DNA from: DASVXQ01 sp046727955 | GTDB lineage: Bacteria; Actinomycetota; CALGFH01 | Direction of reading: 5' to 3' | Assembly: GCA_046727955.1 (NCBI GenBank) | Contig: JBKPDO010000393.1 | Span: 1 to 44,910 of the forward strand | Length of the DNA stretch: 44,910 bases | Shown here: positions 19,514 through 31,396 of the stretch, one piece after another | Numbering within the stretch: the first letter of the stretch is position 1 | Layout of the letters: each line of letters opens with the position of its first letter | Notes under the pieces: generated by a model | Seen by the model: only the letters and a program-made list of their open reading frames with translations | Databases searched by the model: none | What the model was told of the DNA's origin: nothing | Made by a program: the position numbers and the translations under genes

Positions 19514-22057
19514 ATGAGACCGATACATCGCTTCACGGTGCTGCCCACGGTGCCTGAACCGCTCAAGCCACTGTCCGGCCTGGCCCGCAACCTGCGCTGG
19601 ACCTGGCACCCGCCCGTCCAAGATCTCTTCGCCGCGATGGATCCGGACGGCTGGGAGGCGTCGGGCCACAACCCGCTGCGCATGCTGAACGAGACCGACG
19701 CCGGCGTGCTCGAGCGGGCCGCGGCCGATCCCGCGTTTCTCGCGCGCCAGTCCGCCGCGGCCGAGGACCTGGCGCGCTACCTCCACGAGCCCCGCTGGTA
19801 CCAGACCCTTGCCGGCGCGCCCCGCCGGATCGCCTACTTCTCCCCCGAATTCGGGGTCAGCGAGGTGCTGCCGCAATACTCCGGCGGTCTGGGCGTGCTC
19901 GCCGGCGACCATCTCAAGGCGGCTAGCGACCTCGGCGTGCCGCTGGTCGGGGTCAGCCTGTTCTACCGCTCCGGATACTTCCGGCAGGCGCTGACCGCCG
20001 ATGGCCGCCAACTCGAGTCCTATCCCGCCTTCAACCCACAGGAGCTGCCGCTCGAGCTGATCACCGACGACAGCAGCGGGCCCCTGCGGATCAGCGTGCG
20101 CCTGCCCGACGGGGTGCTGCTGTGGGCGCAGATCTGGCGCGCCGAGGTCGGCCGCGTGCCGCTGTTCCTGCTGGACTCCGACGTCGACGGCAACGCCCCG
20201 GCCGAGCGGGCCGTCACCGACCGGCTCTACGGCGGCGGGGGCGAGCACCGGCTGCGGCAGGAGATCCTGCTCGGCATCGGCGGGGTGCGGGCGCTGGAGG
20301 CGCTGGGCCTGCGGGCCGAGGTCTTCCACACCAACGAGGGCCACGCCGGCTTTCTCGGCCTGGAGCGAATCCGCCGCCTCATCCAGGACGAGGGGCTGGA
20401 CCCGGCCAGCGCGATCGAAGCGGTTCGCGCCGGCACGATCTTCACCACCCACACCCCGGTCGAGGCCGGCATCGACCGCTTCCCGCGCTCGTTCATCGAG
20501 CGCTACTTCGGCTCCAGCGGGGTCGAGACCGGGCTCGACGTCGACCGCATCATGGACCTTGGCGGCGAGCCGGAGGGCGACGGCTCGATGTTCAACATGG
20601 CGGTGATGGGCCTGCGCCTGGCCCAGCGCGCCAACGGCGTGAGCCGCCTGCACGGCCAGGTCTCGCGGGAGCTGTTCCACGGCCTGTGGGCCGGGTTCAG
20701 CGCCACCGAGGTGCCGATCCGCCACGTCACCAACGGCGTGCACGCGGGCACCTGGATCGAGCGGGACTGGGCCGAGCTGTTCGAGCGCTACCTCGGACCG
20801 GATTTCCGCACCTCCGACCGCCCCTGGACGCCGCTGGCCAACGCCTCCGACGAGGAGGTCTGGGAGCTGCGCCAGCACGCGCGCCAGCGTCTGGTCGCCG
20901 ACGTCCGCAGGCGCATGGCCACCGCCTGGCGGGCGCGCGGCGCCAGCGAGGGCCAGCTGGGCTGGATCACGCGCGCCTTCGACCCCGAGGTGCTGACCAT
21001 CGGCTTCGCCCGCCGGGTGCCCTCGTACAAGCGCCTCACCCTGCTGCTCAGGGACCGCGATCGGCTCACCCGCCTGCTGCTCGACCCAGAGCGTCCGATC
21101 CAGCTCGTGATCGCCGGCAAGGCGCACCCCGCGGACGAGGGCGGCAAGGAGATGATCGCGGAGTTCGCCCGCTTCGCCTCCGACCCGAGGGTGCGCCACC
21201 GCATCGCCTTCCTGCCCGACTACGACATGGCCATGGCGCGGACGCTGGTGGCGGGCGCCGACGTGTGGCTGAACAACCCGCTGCGCCCGTACGAGGCCTG
21301 CGGCACCAGCGGCATGAAGGCGGCGCTCAACGGCAGCCTCAACCTGTCGATCAGGGACGGCTGGTGGGACGAGTGCTACGACGGCGAGAACGGCTGGGCG
21401 ATCCCCTCTGCCGACGATCCCAGCATCGCGCCGGAGCGACGCGACGAGCTGGAGGCGTCGGCCATCTTCGACCTGCTCGAGCACGAGATCGTGCCGCTGT
21501 TCTACGAGCGGCGATCCCAGCCGTCGGCCGGCTGGGTTGCCAAGGTCAAGCACAGCCTGGTCACCCTCGGCCCGGTGCTGCTCGCCTCCCGCATGGTCCG
21601 TGAATACACCGAGGACTACTACATGCCGGCGGCGGAGGGTTCCTGGCGCCTGCAGGCCGGTGGCTTCGCGGCCGCGCGCGAGCTGGCCGCCTGGAAGGAG
21701 CGGGTGACCGTGGCCTGGCCCGGGGTGGTGGTGCGGGCCGTGAGCAGCGGTCCGGCGGAGCCGGCGCTCGGCTCCCGCCTCAAGGTCCGCGCGGTGGTGG
21801 AGCTCGGCAATCTCGAGCCCGACGAGGTCGAGGTGCAGATTGCCTGCGGACGCGTCGACGACGCTGACGAGCTTCGCGAGGTGGCCGTGCTGCCGCTGAA
21901 GCAGGATGGCCAGCGGACCGGCGACGGCTGGCTGTTCGAGGGCGAGGTTCCCCTGTTGACCCCGGGCGCCTTCGGGTACACGGTGCGGGTCGTCCCGCGC
22001 CACCCGAGCCTCATCCACCCGGCGGAGCTGGGCCTGGTCGCCTGGGCTTCGGGATAG
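19514..22057 (+). CDS. glgP: Alpha-glucan (glycogen) phosphorylase, GT35
   Basis: An 847-residue phosphorylase releasing glucose 1-phosphate from alpha-1,4-glucans. It is the actinobacterial long form with an extra N-terminal domain (PLSGLARNLRWTWHP near residue 20). The catalytic part starts near 100 with RIAYFSPEFGVSEVLPQYSGGLGVLAGDHLKAASDLG. PHTNEGH-type and FTTHTPVEAGIDRFP segments are clear. The pyridoxal-phosphate lysine lies in EACGTSGMKAALNGSLNLS (about residue 600). ATG 19514 is used because it follows the TATAGT box and a GGGGG run and gives the conserved start RFTVLPTVPEPL. Its divergence from glgE puts glycogen synthesis and breakdown on opposite strands of one control region. Confidence 0.93.
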   Translation: MRPIHRFTVLPTVPEPLKPLSGLARNLRWTWHPPVQDLFAAMDPDGWEASGHNPLRMLNETDAGVLERAAADPAFLARQSAAAEDLARYLHEPRWYQTLAGAPRRIAYFSPEFGVSEVLPQYSGGLGVLAGDHLKAASDLGVPLVGVSLFYRSGYFRQALTADGRQLESYPAFNPQELPLELITDDSSGPLRISVRLPDGVLLWAQIWRAEVGRVPLFLLDSDVDGNAPAERAVTDRLYGGGGEHRLRQEILLGIGGVRALEALGLRAEVFHTNEGHAGFLGLERIRRLIQDEGLDPASAIEAVRAGTIFTTHTPVEAGIDRFPRSFIERYFGSSGVETGLDVDRIMDLGGEPEGDGSMFNMAVMGLRLAQRANGVSRLHGQVSRELFHGLWAGFSATEVPIRHVTNGVHAGTWIERDWAELFERYLGPDFRTSDRPWTPLANASDEEVWELRQHARQRLVADVRRRMATAWRARGASEGQLGWITRAFDPEVLTIGFARRVPSYKRLTLLLRDRDRLTRLLLDPERPIQLVIAGKAHPADEGGKEMIAEFARFASDPRVRHRIAFLPDYDMAMARTLVAGADVWLNNPLRPYEACGTSGMKAALNGSLNLSIRDGWWDECYDGENGWAIPSADDPSIAPERRDELEASAIFDLLEHEIVPLFYERRSQPSAGWVAKVKHSLVTLGPVLLASRMVREYTEDYYMPAAEGSWRLQAGGFAAARELAAWKERVTVAWPGVVVRAVSSGPAEPALGSRLKVRAVVELGNLEPDEVEVQIACGRVDDADELREVAVLPLKQDGQRTGDGWLFEGEVPLLTPGAFGYTVRVVPRHPSLIHPAELGLVAWASG

Positions 22058-22101
22058 TCTCAGCGCTCGAGTTCGGTTTCAGACCGCGAAGGAGGACAGG
22101 G

Positions 22102-22422
22102 ATGCTGATCGCGACCACCAACGACCTGCCGGGCTACCGGGTCGACGACGTGCTCGGCGAGGTCTTCGGGCTCACCGTCCGGTCGCGCAACGTGGGTGCG
22201 CAGTTCGGTGCGGCACTGAAGTCACTGGCCGGTGGAGAGCTGCGGGGACAGACCAAGTTGCTGGCGTCCAGCCGTGACCAGGCGATCGCCCGCATGGTCG
22301 AGGAGGCCGAGGCCAAGGGCGCCGACGCCGTGCTGGCTTTCCGCTTCGACACCTCCGAGATGGGCAACACCTGGACCGAGATCTGCGCTTACGGCACGGC
22401 CGTCAAGGTCACCAGGTCCTGA
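22102..22422 (+). CDS. YbjQ family (UPF0145, putative heavy-metal-binding) protein
   Basis: A 106-residue protein with the family pattern: LIATTNDLPGYRVDDVLGEVFGLTVRSRNVG, then a long helix ASSRDQAIARMVEEAEAKGADAVLAFRFDTSEMG and a final strand ICAYGTAVKV. UPF0145 proteins form pentameric rings; the biochemical role is not settled. GAAGGAGG lies 7 nt upstream of the ATG. It follows glgP by 44 bp and may be transcribed with it, though no functional link is known. Confidence 0.85.
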   Translation: MLIATTNDLPGYRVDDVLGEVFGLTVRSRNVGAQFGAALKSLAGGELRGQTKLLASSRDQAIARMVEEAEAKGADAVLAFRFDTSEMGNTWTEICAYGTAVKVTRS

Positions 22423-22478
22423 CGGGTGGGCGAGAGGCTGCCAGCCCGTCTCGTGATCCCCGACGCGTGAGGAGCGGC

Positions 22479-23495
22479 ATGCACCCGGTCGGGCTTTTGC
22501 TGGCGGCCGCGTTGGCTGGCCTGGTCGTCGTGGGCGGGTGCTCGACCTCGGCGGGACGCGGGCCCACTGCGATCAGCCGGCCCGCCAGCACCAGCGCAGC
22601 GGCGGTGGCGAGCGCCACCGGCCACGGCGAGCGGGTGGGGGTGCGGCGCGGCGCGTTCTCGCCGAGCGAGGGGTCAGGGGTGGTGGCCAGCGCGTCGCAC
22701 CCGGGCGTGCTGTGGGCCATCCGTGACGGTGGCCGCTCCGAGCGGGGCAGGCCACGCACCGCGCTGTACGCTTACAGGCTGGTGGACGGCCGGGTCGCCG
22801 AGGTGGTGCCCGGGCGGAAGCTGCTGGTCGCCCCGGTGCCTGGCGCGGCCAACGTCGATTGGGAGGACATCGCCCGCGACGACCAGGGCAATCTGTGGAT
22901 CGGCGACATCGGGGACAACGCCTGCCAGCGGAGCTCCATCACGCTGTACAAGGTCCGCGAGCCGAGGCTGGCGGCCACGACCAGCGCCGCGCTGCTGGCC
23001 ACCTACCGCCTCCGCTATCCCGACCACGACCCCGGCTGCCGTGGCTGGGACGCCGAGTCGCTGTTCCTGGTGAAGAATGTCCCCTACCTGATCACCAAGT
23101 CGGCCTTCCCAGCCGTCTACCGGGCCGACCGGCTCGACCCGGGCCGGACCGCGGTGCTGCGCCGCATCGGCGGCCTCGCGTCCGCCAGCACCGAGCCGGT
23201 GCTGTTCCCCACCGGCGCCGATCTGTCCGCCGACCACCGGCGCCTGGCGGTGGCGACCTACGCGACGCTGGCGGTGTACCAGTCGAGCGACCCGTCACTC
23301 GCCGGCGAGACCCTGGTCGCCGACCTGATCCGCCACACCGCGCGCTGGACGGTGCCACTCGGCTGCCTGCTGTGCCCGGTCGAGCAGCTCAGCATGGTCG
23401 AGGGCGTCGCCTTCGCCGGCGCGGGCCACGGCCTCACCCTGCTCTCCGAGCGCCACGACGTGTGGGTGGTGCCGGAGCGCGCCTACGAGCGCTGA
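22479..23495 (+). CDS. Secreted lipoprotein, probable beta-propeller, function unknown
   Basis: A 338-residue protein with a signal peptide (LLLAAALAGLVVVGG) ending in a lipobox with Cys21, followed by a Ser/Thr/Ala-rich linker to about residue 50. The rest resembles actinobacterial propeller-like proteins with blade motifs NVDWEDIARDDQGNLWIGDIGDN, WDAESLFLVKNVPYLITKS and SMVEGVAFAGAGHGLTLLSE. DWEDIA and WIGDIGDN are recurrent in this uncharacterised family, which I recall as related to the esterase-like-phytase/SdiA-regulated propellers. ATG 22479 is chosen because GAGGAG precedes it; an in-frame GTG lies 12 nt earlier. It converges with the amidase gene. Confidence 0.7.
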   Translation: MHPVGLLLAAALAGLVVVGGCSTSAGRGPTAISRPASTSAAAVASATGHGERVGVRRGAFSPSEGSGVVASASHPGVLWAIRDGGRSERGRPRTALYAYRLVDGRVAEVVPGRKLLVAPVPGAANVDWEDIARDDQGNLWIGDIGDNACQRSSITLYKVREPRLAATTSAALLATYRLRYPDHDPGCRGWDAESLFLVKNVPYLITKSAFPAVYRADRLDPGRTAVLRRIGGLASASTEPVLFPTGADLSADHRRLAVATYATLAVYQSSDPSLAGETLVADLIRHTARWTVPLGCLLCPVEQLSMVEGVAFAGAGHGLTLLSERHDVWVVPERAYER

Positions 23496-23547
23496 GAGTC
23501 CCCCGGTGGCCACGCAATCACCTCGACCCGGATGCCTGACCGGTGCT

Positions 23548-24942
23548 CTATAGGCCCGCGCCGGCGACCGCCGGGTCGGTGGGGGCGTGGCGCGGCCACG
23601 GCTGCAGCGTCTCGAGCTGGCGGGCGACCGAGAGCAGCAGCCCCTCGCCGCCCCGCGCGGTGGCGAGCTGCACGCCGATGGGCAGGCCCTCCGAGGACAG
23701 CCCGGCCGGGACCGACATCGCCGGAAGGCCTCCCAGGTTCATCAGCGGCGTGAACGGCATGAACCTGGTGAGCCCCAGGACCGTCGGCCACAGCCCCTTG
23801 CCGTGGTAGGCGCCGATCCGCAGCGGCGGAGTGGCCAGCGTCGGGGTGAGCAGCAGGTCGTACCCGTTGCCCACCAGCCAGTCCTGGAAGCGGGCGGTCA
23901 CGGCTGCCGCGGTGGCGGCCCGGGGCGGCCGGTAGCGGCGCAGCCGGTTGCCGGTGCGGACCCAGGCCCTGGTGCGCGCCTCCAGCGCCTCCAGCCGCAC
24001 CCCGTCGGCCGCCTCGGCGCCCCCGACGAAAGCACGCTGCAAGAACAGGAGGGCGTCGCTCTGGCGGCTGGGCGGGCTGGCCATGACCACGTCGTGCCCG
24101 GCGCGCCGCAGCGCCTCGGCCGTGGCGCGGCAGCGCTGCTCCACCTCCGGGTGGACCCGCACCCCGGCGGCCGGCGGCTTCGAAGAGGTGGCGATGCGCA
24201 GCGACCGGCCAGGCGGCGCCACCTCGCGGTAGGCGCCGGTCCCGGCGAGCACGTCCAGCATGAGCGCGAGATCGGCCACCGTGGTGGCGAGCGGGCCGCC
24301 CTCCGACATGCCGACCCAGTCGATATCGGTCCCCGGCACCACGCCGGGGCCCGGCTTGATGCCGACCAGCCCACAGCAGGACGCCGGGATGCGGATCGAG
24401 CCGCCGCCGTCGTTGCCGAGCGCGATCGGCACCATCGCCGCGGCCACGGCGGCGGCGCTGCCACCGCTCGAGCCGCCCGGGGTGTAGTCGAGGCCCCACG
24501 GGTTGCGCGTAGCGCCGAAGGCGGCGGTCTCGGTGAACGGCCACAGGCCCAGCTCCGGCATGGTGGTCTTGCCGACCGGTACGGCTCCCGCCTGGCGCAG
24601 CCGGCGGACCTGCTCGTGGTCGGCGGCGACGGGCGTGTCGGAGGAGGCGAGCGAGCCGTTGCGGGTCGGGTAGCCGGCGAGGTCGACGTTGTCCTTGATG
24701 CCCACGGGCACGCCGGCCAGTGGCAGCTCGGCCAGGTCGGCGCGGGCGGCGAGCGCCCGCGCCTCCGCGCGCACCGAGTCCGGTCTCACCACCTGGAAGG
24801 CGTGGGTGCGCGGGTCGAGCGCGGCGATGCGCTCGAGGTGGGCCTCGACGACCTCCAGCGGGCTCACCTCACCCCGGCGGACCGCGGCGGCCAGCTCGAG
24901 GGCGGTGCGCCCGACCAGGGGCTCCGCGGCGGTGCCGGTCAT
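23548..24942 (-). CDS. Amidase (amidase signature family)
   Basis: A 464-residue amidohydrolase with the complete Ser-cisSer-Lys triad region: Lys83 in GVPVGIKDNVDLAG, the cis-serine in DYTPGGSSGGSAAAVAA, and nucleophile Ser182 in GNDGGGSIRIPASCCGLVGIKP. The C-terminal part ends with NLGGLPAMSVPAGLSSEGLPIGVQL, also typical. A GAGGAGG site sits 4 nt before the ATG. The family acts on a broad range of amides, so the substrate (acylamide, indoleacetamide or amino-acid amide) cannot be assigned. It starts 91 bp after the glgX stop on the same strand, so co-transcription is possible without an obvious functional link. Confidence 0.9.
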   Translation of the reverse strand: MTGTAAEPLVGRTALELAAAVRRGEVSPLEVVEAHLERIAALDPRTHAFQVVRPDSVRAEARALAARADLAELPLAGVPVGIKDNVDLAGYPTRNGSLASSDTPVAADHEQVRRLRQAGAVPVGKTTMPELGLWPFTETAAFGATRNPWGLDYTPGGSSGGSAAAVAAAMVPIALGNDGGGSIRIPASCCGLVGIKPGPGVVPGTDIDWVGMSEGGPLATTVADLALMLDVLAGTGAYREVAPPGRSLRIATSSKPPAAGVRVHPEVEQRCRATAEALRRAGHDVVMASPPSRQSDALLFLQRAFVGGAEAADGVRLEALEARTRAWVRTGNRLRRYRPPRAATAAAVTARFQDWLVGNGYDLLLTPTLATPPLRIGAYHGKGLWPTVLGLTRFMPFTPLMNLGGLPAMSVPAGLSSEGLPIGVQLATARGGEGLLLSVARQLETLQPWPRHAPTDPAVAGAGL

Positions 24943-25033
24943 CGCGCCTCCTCAGGCGTGGCTGCAGGTACGGTGGTCGAGCTCGGCGCCATGCTCTCCG
25001 CCGCCTGGGCACCGGTCAAGGGCAGCGCGGGCT

Positions 25034-27193
<2,160 letters not shown>

Positions 27194-27405
27194 ACGACGA
27201 GTGTGCCCGACCGGGCCACAACTATGAAAACCGCTATGAAACCGCCCGAGGCTTCGCCGGAGTGGCGGGTACGGCAACTCATAGCTCATTCTCATGTTCG
27301 GGCTGCCCACCTGGCGATATCATCCGGCTCGACAAGCTGGTCGGATGGCCGGCTTCTGCCGCCCCGCCGGCAGGCCGGGCACCGGCGCCTGGCGCGGAGG
27401 GCGAT

Positions 27406-28380
27406 GTGAGCCAACCAGTCTTCACCGAGGAGCAGCTCGAGCCTCAGGTAGCGCCGAGCGAGGGCATTGCCGCGCGTTCCTCCTGGGAGCTGTTCCGGAT
27501 CCGCTTCATGCAGGACCGGGCGGCGGTCGCCGGCCTGGTGATCATCATCGTGCTCATCGTGCTGGGGCTGGCCGCTCCGCTGTTCAAGGTGATCCTCGGC
27601 CACGGTCCGAACGACCTCTTCGGCAGCACCATGCTTACTCCAGACCTTGGCCTGCCCAAGGGACCGAACGGCACCTTCTGGTTCGGCGCCGACCAGGTCG
27701 GCAGGGACGTCTTCCTGCGCACCATCTATGGGATCCGCACCTCGCTGGTGGTGGCCTTCGTCGCCACCGGCCTGGCCACCGCCATCGGCGTGATCCTCGG
27801 CCTGATCGCCGGCTTCCGCGGTGGGGCGCTCGACACCGGGATCTCCCGGCTGGTCGACATCGTGCTGTCCATGCCGGTGCTGCTGTTCGCGATCGGCCTC
27901 TCGTCGGTCTGCTCGATCACCGCCAGCGGCTGCCTCGGCGTGCTGCAGCCGGGGCTCAGTCTGGTGACCGGCATCATCGCGCTGTTCACCTGGCCAAACA
28001 TCGCCCGCATCGTCCGTGGCCAGGTGCTGTCGCTGCGGGAGCGGGAGTTCGTCGACGCGGCGCGATCGCTGGGCGCCAGGAGCTGGTGGATCATGACCCG
28101 GGAGCTGCTGCCGAATCTGGTCGCGCCGATCGTCGTTTACGCGACCCTGATCATCCCGGCGAACATCCTGTTCGAGGCGGCGCTGTCCTACCTCGGCGTC
28201 GGCATCCCGCAGTCGACCCCGTCGTGGGGTCGCATGCTCTCCGACGCGACCAATGGCCAGTTGTTCATCTATGCCTGGTGGATGATGGTCTTCCCCGGCC
28301 TGTTCCTGGTGTTGACCACGCTGTCGTTCAACCTCGTGGGTGATGGTCTGCGGGACGCGCTGGGACCGTCCGACCGATAA
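27406..28380 (+). CDS. Dipeptide/oligopeptide-type ABC transporter permease (DppC-like)
   Basis: A 324-residue inner-membrane permease with about six membrane segments; the first is AGLVIIIVLIVLGLAAPLF at about 45-63. The cytoplasmic EAA loop is FVDAARSLGARSWWIMTRELLPN, and GADQVGRDVFLRTIYGIRTSL is typical of DppC/OppC. GTG 27406 is chosen because GGAGG lies 5 nt upstream and the sequence before it is unlike a protein. It lies first in a plus-strand run of permease, binding protein, permease. The ATPases are on the opposite strand. Nucleotide context does not reveal the substrate. Confidence 0.88.
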   Translation: MSQPVFTEEQLEPQVAPSEGIAARSSWELFRIRFMQDRAAVAGLVIIIVLIVLGLAAPLFKVILGHGPNDLFGSTMLTPDLGLPKGPNGTFWFGADQVGRDVFLRTIYGIRTSLVVAFVATGLATAIGVILGLIAGFRGGALDTGISRLVDIVLSMPVLLFAIGLSSVCSITASGCLGVLQPGLSLVTGIIALFTWPNIARIVRGQVLSLREREFVDAARSLGARSWWIMTRELLPNLVAPIVVYATLIIPANILFEAALSYLGVGIPQSTPSWGRMLSDATNGQLFIYAWWMMVFPGLFLVLTTLSFNLVGDGLRDALGPSDR

Positions 28381-28474
28381 CGCAGAGCAACTAGAGCGGA
28401 AAAGGGGGTAACGCCGGCAGCAGGTGACACGTTCACGGCAAGACGATGGTCCGTCTCTTGAAAGGCGAGAATTG

Positions 28475-30352
28475 ATGGGCAAGAAACGACGTTTGCTCGG
28501 CATGGTGGGACTTGCCCTGGCGATCGCCCTGCTCGCCGCCGCCTGTGGCGGCGGTGGCGGTGGCGGCGGCGGCGGCACGACCAGCGGCGTCCAGAAGGGC
28601 GGGGTGCTGCGCACCGCACAGGACGACTTCGGCTTCACCAACGCCTTCGACCCCACCGGCGAGTACCTGGCCAGCGCCTTCACGATGTACCAGGCGCTGC
28701 TGCGCACCCTGGTCAGCTACAAGCACGTCGCCGACGCCGCTGGCAACAAGCTGTACCCCGACCTGGCAACGGCCATGCCGACGGTCTCCAGCGACGGGTT
28801 GACCTACACCTTCAAGCTCAAGTCGGGCATCAAGTTCGGCCCGCCGCTGAGCCGCGCGATCACCTCCAAGGACGTCGAGTACGCCTTCGAGCGCATCAAC
28901 ACCAAGCCCCTGGTCGCCCAGTACGGCTTTTACTTCTACGGTGTCGTCAAGGGCATGGACGGCAAGGCGCCCGCGCCCAAGCCGATCGCCGGCATCGAGA
29001 CCCCCGACGACGCCACCATCATCTTCCACCTGACCAAGCCGACCGGGGACTTCTTGTTCCGGCTGTCGATGGCGGCCGCCGCGCCGGTCCCGCAGGAGGT
29101 CGCCAAGTGCTTCACCAAGGCCGGTGACTACGGCCGCTTCGTGATCTCCTCCGGCCCCTACATGATCAAGGGCGAGGACCAGCTCGACACCTCCTCCTGC
29201 GCCGCCATGAAGCCGTTCTCGGGCTTCGACCCGACCAAGAAGATCCTCATGGTGCGCAACCCCGCCTACGACCAGTCCACCGACAACCTGCGCACCAACA
29301 ACGTCGACGGCATCTCGGTCACCATCGACACCAACGTCAACGACATCTTCAACAAGGTCCAGTCGGGCGCCCTGGACACCTCGTTCACCAACCAGCCGCC
29401 CAAGACGACCCTGCAGCAGTACCTGACCCAGCCCGACAAGAAGAAGCTGATCCACTCCAACTCGGGCGACCGCACCTGGTACATCACCATGAACTGGGCG
29501 GTGCCGCCGTTCGACGACATCCACGTCCGCAAGGCGGCCAACCTGATCATGGACAAGGCCGCGATGCTGCAGGCCTGGGGCGGGCCCAGCTTCGGGCAGA
29601 TCGCCACCCACATCACCCCGCCGATCGTGCTCAACGGCGAGCTCACCCAGTCCTACGACCCCTACGCCACCTCGGGCTTCCACGGTGACCTGGCCAAGGC
29701 GCAGGCGGAGATGAAGCAGTCCAAGTACGACACCAAGAAGACCGGCATGTGCGACGCGCCGGCGTGCAAGAACCTGGTGATGATCAACCGCAACGTCACC
29801 CCGTGGACCGACCTGGAGCCGGTGGTGGTGTCGAGCCTGGCCAAGATCGGCATCGGGGTGAAGCCGCGCGAGCTGGCGAGCAGCGCCGCCTACACCACCA
29901 TCCAGACGGTCAAGAACAAGATCCCGATCGCGCTGAACGCGGGCTGGGGCAAGGACTACGCCGACGCGTCCACCTTCTTCATCCCGCTGATGGCCGGCAC
30001 CTCGATCATCCCGACCGGCAACACCAACTACGCGCTGGTCGGCATGACCTCGAGCCAGGCCGGCAGCCTCGGGATCAGTATCCCCGCCGGGGTCACCATC
30101 CCGAACCTGGACACCGATATCGACGCCTGCCAGAAGACCCCAGCGACCGACCCCAGCCGCAACACCTGCTGGGCGAACCTGGACCGCAAGACCATGGAGC
30201 AGGCGGTGCCGTGGGTCCCGTACCTGTGGGCCATCAACCAGACGGTGACCAACGCGAGCGTGACCCACTACGAGTTCGACCAGTTCTCCGGCTACCTGTC
30301 CATGACCGAGTTCGCAGTGAACAACAAGATCAGCGCCTCGACGCTGTCGTAA
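28475..30352 (+). CDS. Family 5 ABC transporter substrate-binding lipoprotein
   Basis: A 625-residue lipoprotein. The signal segment is LLGMVGLALAIALLAAAC with lipidated Cys24, followed by a run of ten glycines and TTSG before the folded domain. The family-5 pattern includes YPDLATAMPTVSSDGLTYTFKLKSGIKFG, SRAITSKDVEYAFER and DIHVRKAANLIMDKAAM. In this family (DppA, OppA, NikA) the ligand is a peptide, nickel complex or sugar. Two cysteine pairs (for example CDAPAC near 425 and CQKTPATDPSRNTC near 550) may form disulfides outside the membrane. AAAGGCGAG precedes the ATG. It lies between two permease genes. Confidence 0.88.
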   Translation: MGKKRRLLGMVGLALAIALLAAACGGGGGGGGGGTTSGVQKGGVLRTAQDDFGFTNAFDPTGEYLASAFTMYQALLRTLVSYKHVADAAGNKLYPDLATAMPTVSSDGLTYTFKLKSGIKFGPPLSRAITSKDVEYAFERINTKPLVAQYGFYFYGVVKGMDGKAPAPKPIAGIETPDDATIIFHLTKPTGDFLFRLSMAAAAPVPQEVAKCFTKAGDYGRFVISSGPYMIKGEDQLDTSSCAAMKPFSGFDPTKKILMVRNPAYDQSTDNLRTNNVDGISVTIDTNVNDIFNKVQSGALDTSFTNQPPKTTLQQYLTQPDKKKLIHSNSGDRTWYITMNWAVPPFDDIHVRKAANLIMDKAAMLQAWGGPSFGQIATHITPPIVLNGELTQSYDPYATSGFHGDLAKAQAEMKQSKYDTKKTGMCDAPACKNLVMINRNVTPWTDLEPVVVSSLAKIGIGVKPRELASSAAYTTIQTVKNKIPIALNAGWGKDYADASTFFIPLMAGTSIIPTGNTNYALVGMTSSQAGSLGISIPAGVTIPNLDTDIDACQKTPATDPSRNTCWANLDRKTMEQAVPWVPYLWAINQTVTNASVTHYEFDQFSGYLSMTEFAVNNKISASTLS

Positions 30353-30428
30353 GCTGATCCGGGCTGCCAGGTGCGGGTCGGCAAGAGGTGGCCCGCACCT
30401 CCTCCCACCGAGCAGGGGTTTGTGACTT

Positions 30429-31394
30429 ATGTGGCGCTACATCGTCCGGCGGCTTATGTGGGTGGTGCTCGTGATGCTGATCATCACGATGGTCACCTAC
30501 GTGATCTTCTTCCTGATGCCACCCGTCGACCCGGCCGTCGCCTTCGCCGGCAAGTCGCCGACCCCCGAGTCGATCGCGGAGGTCAAGCGCCTGTTCGGCC
30601 TCGACAAGCCGGTGTGGGAGCAGTACGGGCTGTTCGTCAAGCACCTGTTCGCCGGCGACCAGTTCGGCTGGCCGGGCCTCGGCTTCTCCTTCGCCACGCG
30701 CTCGCCGATCCGCACGCTGCTGGCCGACCGGATCCTGATCACCACACAGCTGGCCATCGGCGCCGCGCTGGTGTGGGTCTGCATCGGCATCCCGATCGGG
30801 ATCGTGTCGGCGGTCAAGCGCCGCTCGTGGATCGACCGGCTCTCCATGGGGCTGGCGCTGTTCTTCGTCTCCGCCCCGGTGTTCTGGCTGGGGCTGATGG
30901 GGCTGTGGCTGTTCTGGTCCAAGCTGCACCTCAGCTCGGGCACGGGGTACGTGCCCATCGGCACCAGCTTCACCTCGTGGCTTGGCCACATGTGGCTGCC
31001 CTGGGTGGTGCTGGCGCTGCTGTTCGCCGCCTTCTACGCCCGCATGACCCGCGGCAACCTGATCGAGACCATGGCCCAGGACTACATCCGCACGGCCCGG
31101 GTCAAGGGGCTGCCGGAGTGGAAGGTGATCCTCAAGCACGGCCTGCGGGCCAGCCTGACCCCGGTGGTGACGATGTTCGGCATGGACCTGGGGACGCTGT
31201 TCGGCGGGGCGGTGATCACCGAGACGGTCTTCAACCTCCAGGGCGTCGGCCAGTGGGTGGTCGTCTCGGTGTTCAATGGTGACTTTCCCGCCATCCTGGC
31301 GGTGACCGTGGTCACCTCACTGGCGATCACCCTGGCGAACCTCCTCGTCGACATCGTCTACGCCTACCTCGACCCGCGCGTCAGATACACATGA
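30429..31394 (+). CDS. Dipeptide/oligopeptide-type ABC transporter permease (DppB-like)
   Basis: A 321-residue permease starting with the DppB hallmark MWRYIVRRLMWVVLVMLIITM and carrying about six membrane segments. The EAA loop is DYIRTARVKGLPEWKVILKHGLRASLTP, followed by the FGMDLGTLFGGAVITETVFNLQGVGQ block and a C-terminal VDIVYAYLDPRVRY, both strongly typical. It is last in the plus-strand trio. Directly downstream lie the tandem hairpin array and then a bidirectional terminator facing the ATPase genes. Confidence 0.9.
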   Translation: MWRYIVRRLMWVVLVMLIITMVTYVIFFLMPPVDPAVAFAGKSPTPESIAEVKRLFGLDKPVWEQYGLFVKHLFAGDQFGWPGLGFSFATRSPIRTLLADRILITTQLAIGAALVWVCIGIPIGIVSAVKRRSWIDRLSMGLALFFVSAPVFWLGLMGLWLFWSKLHLSSGTGYVPIGTSFTSWLGHMWLPWVVLALLFAAFYARMTRGNLIETMAQDYIRTARVKGLPEWKVILKHGLRASLTPVVTMFGMDLGTLFGGAVITETVFNLQGVGQWVVVSVFNGDFPAILAVTVVTSLAITLANLLVDIVYAYLDPRVRYT

Positions 31395-31396
31395 GG

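Noticed and set aside
19277..22018. 913-codon minus-strand frame opposite glgP
   Set aside because: Composition is that of an antisense frame of GC-rich coding DNA; glgP on the plus strand is certain.
28433..30268. 611-codon minus-strand frame opposite the binding protein
   Set aside because: Gly/Val/Asp-rich antisense product without domains; the plus-strand lipoprotein is clear.
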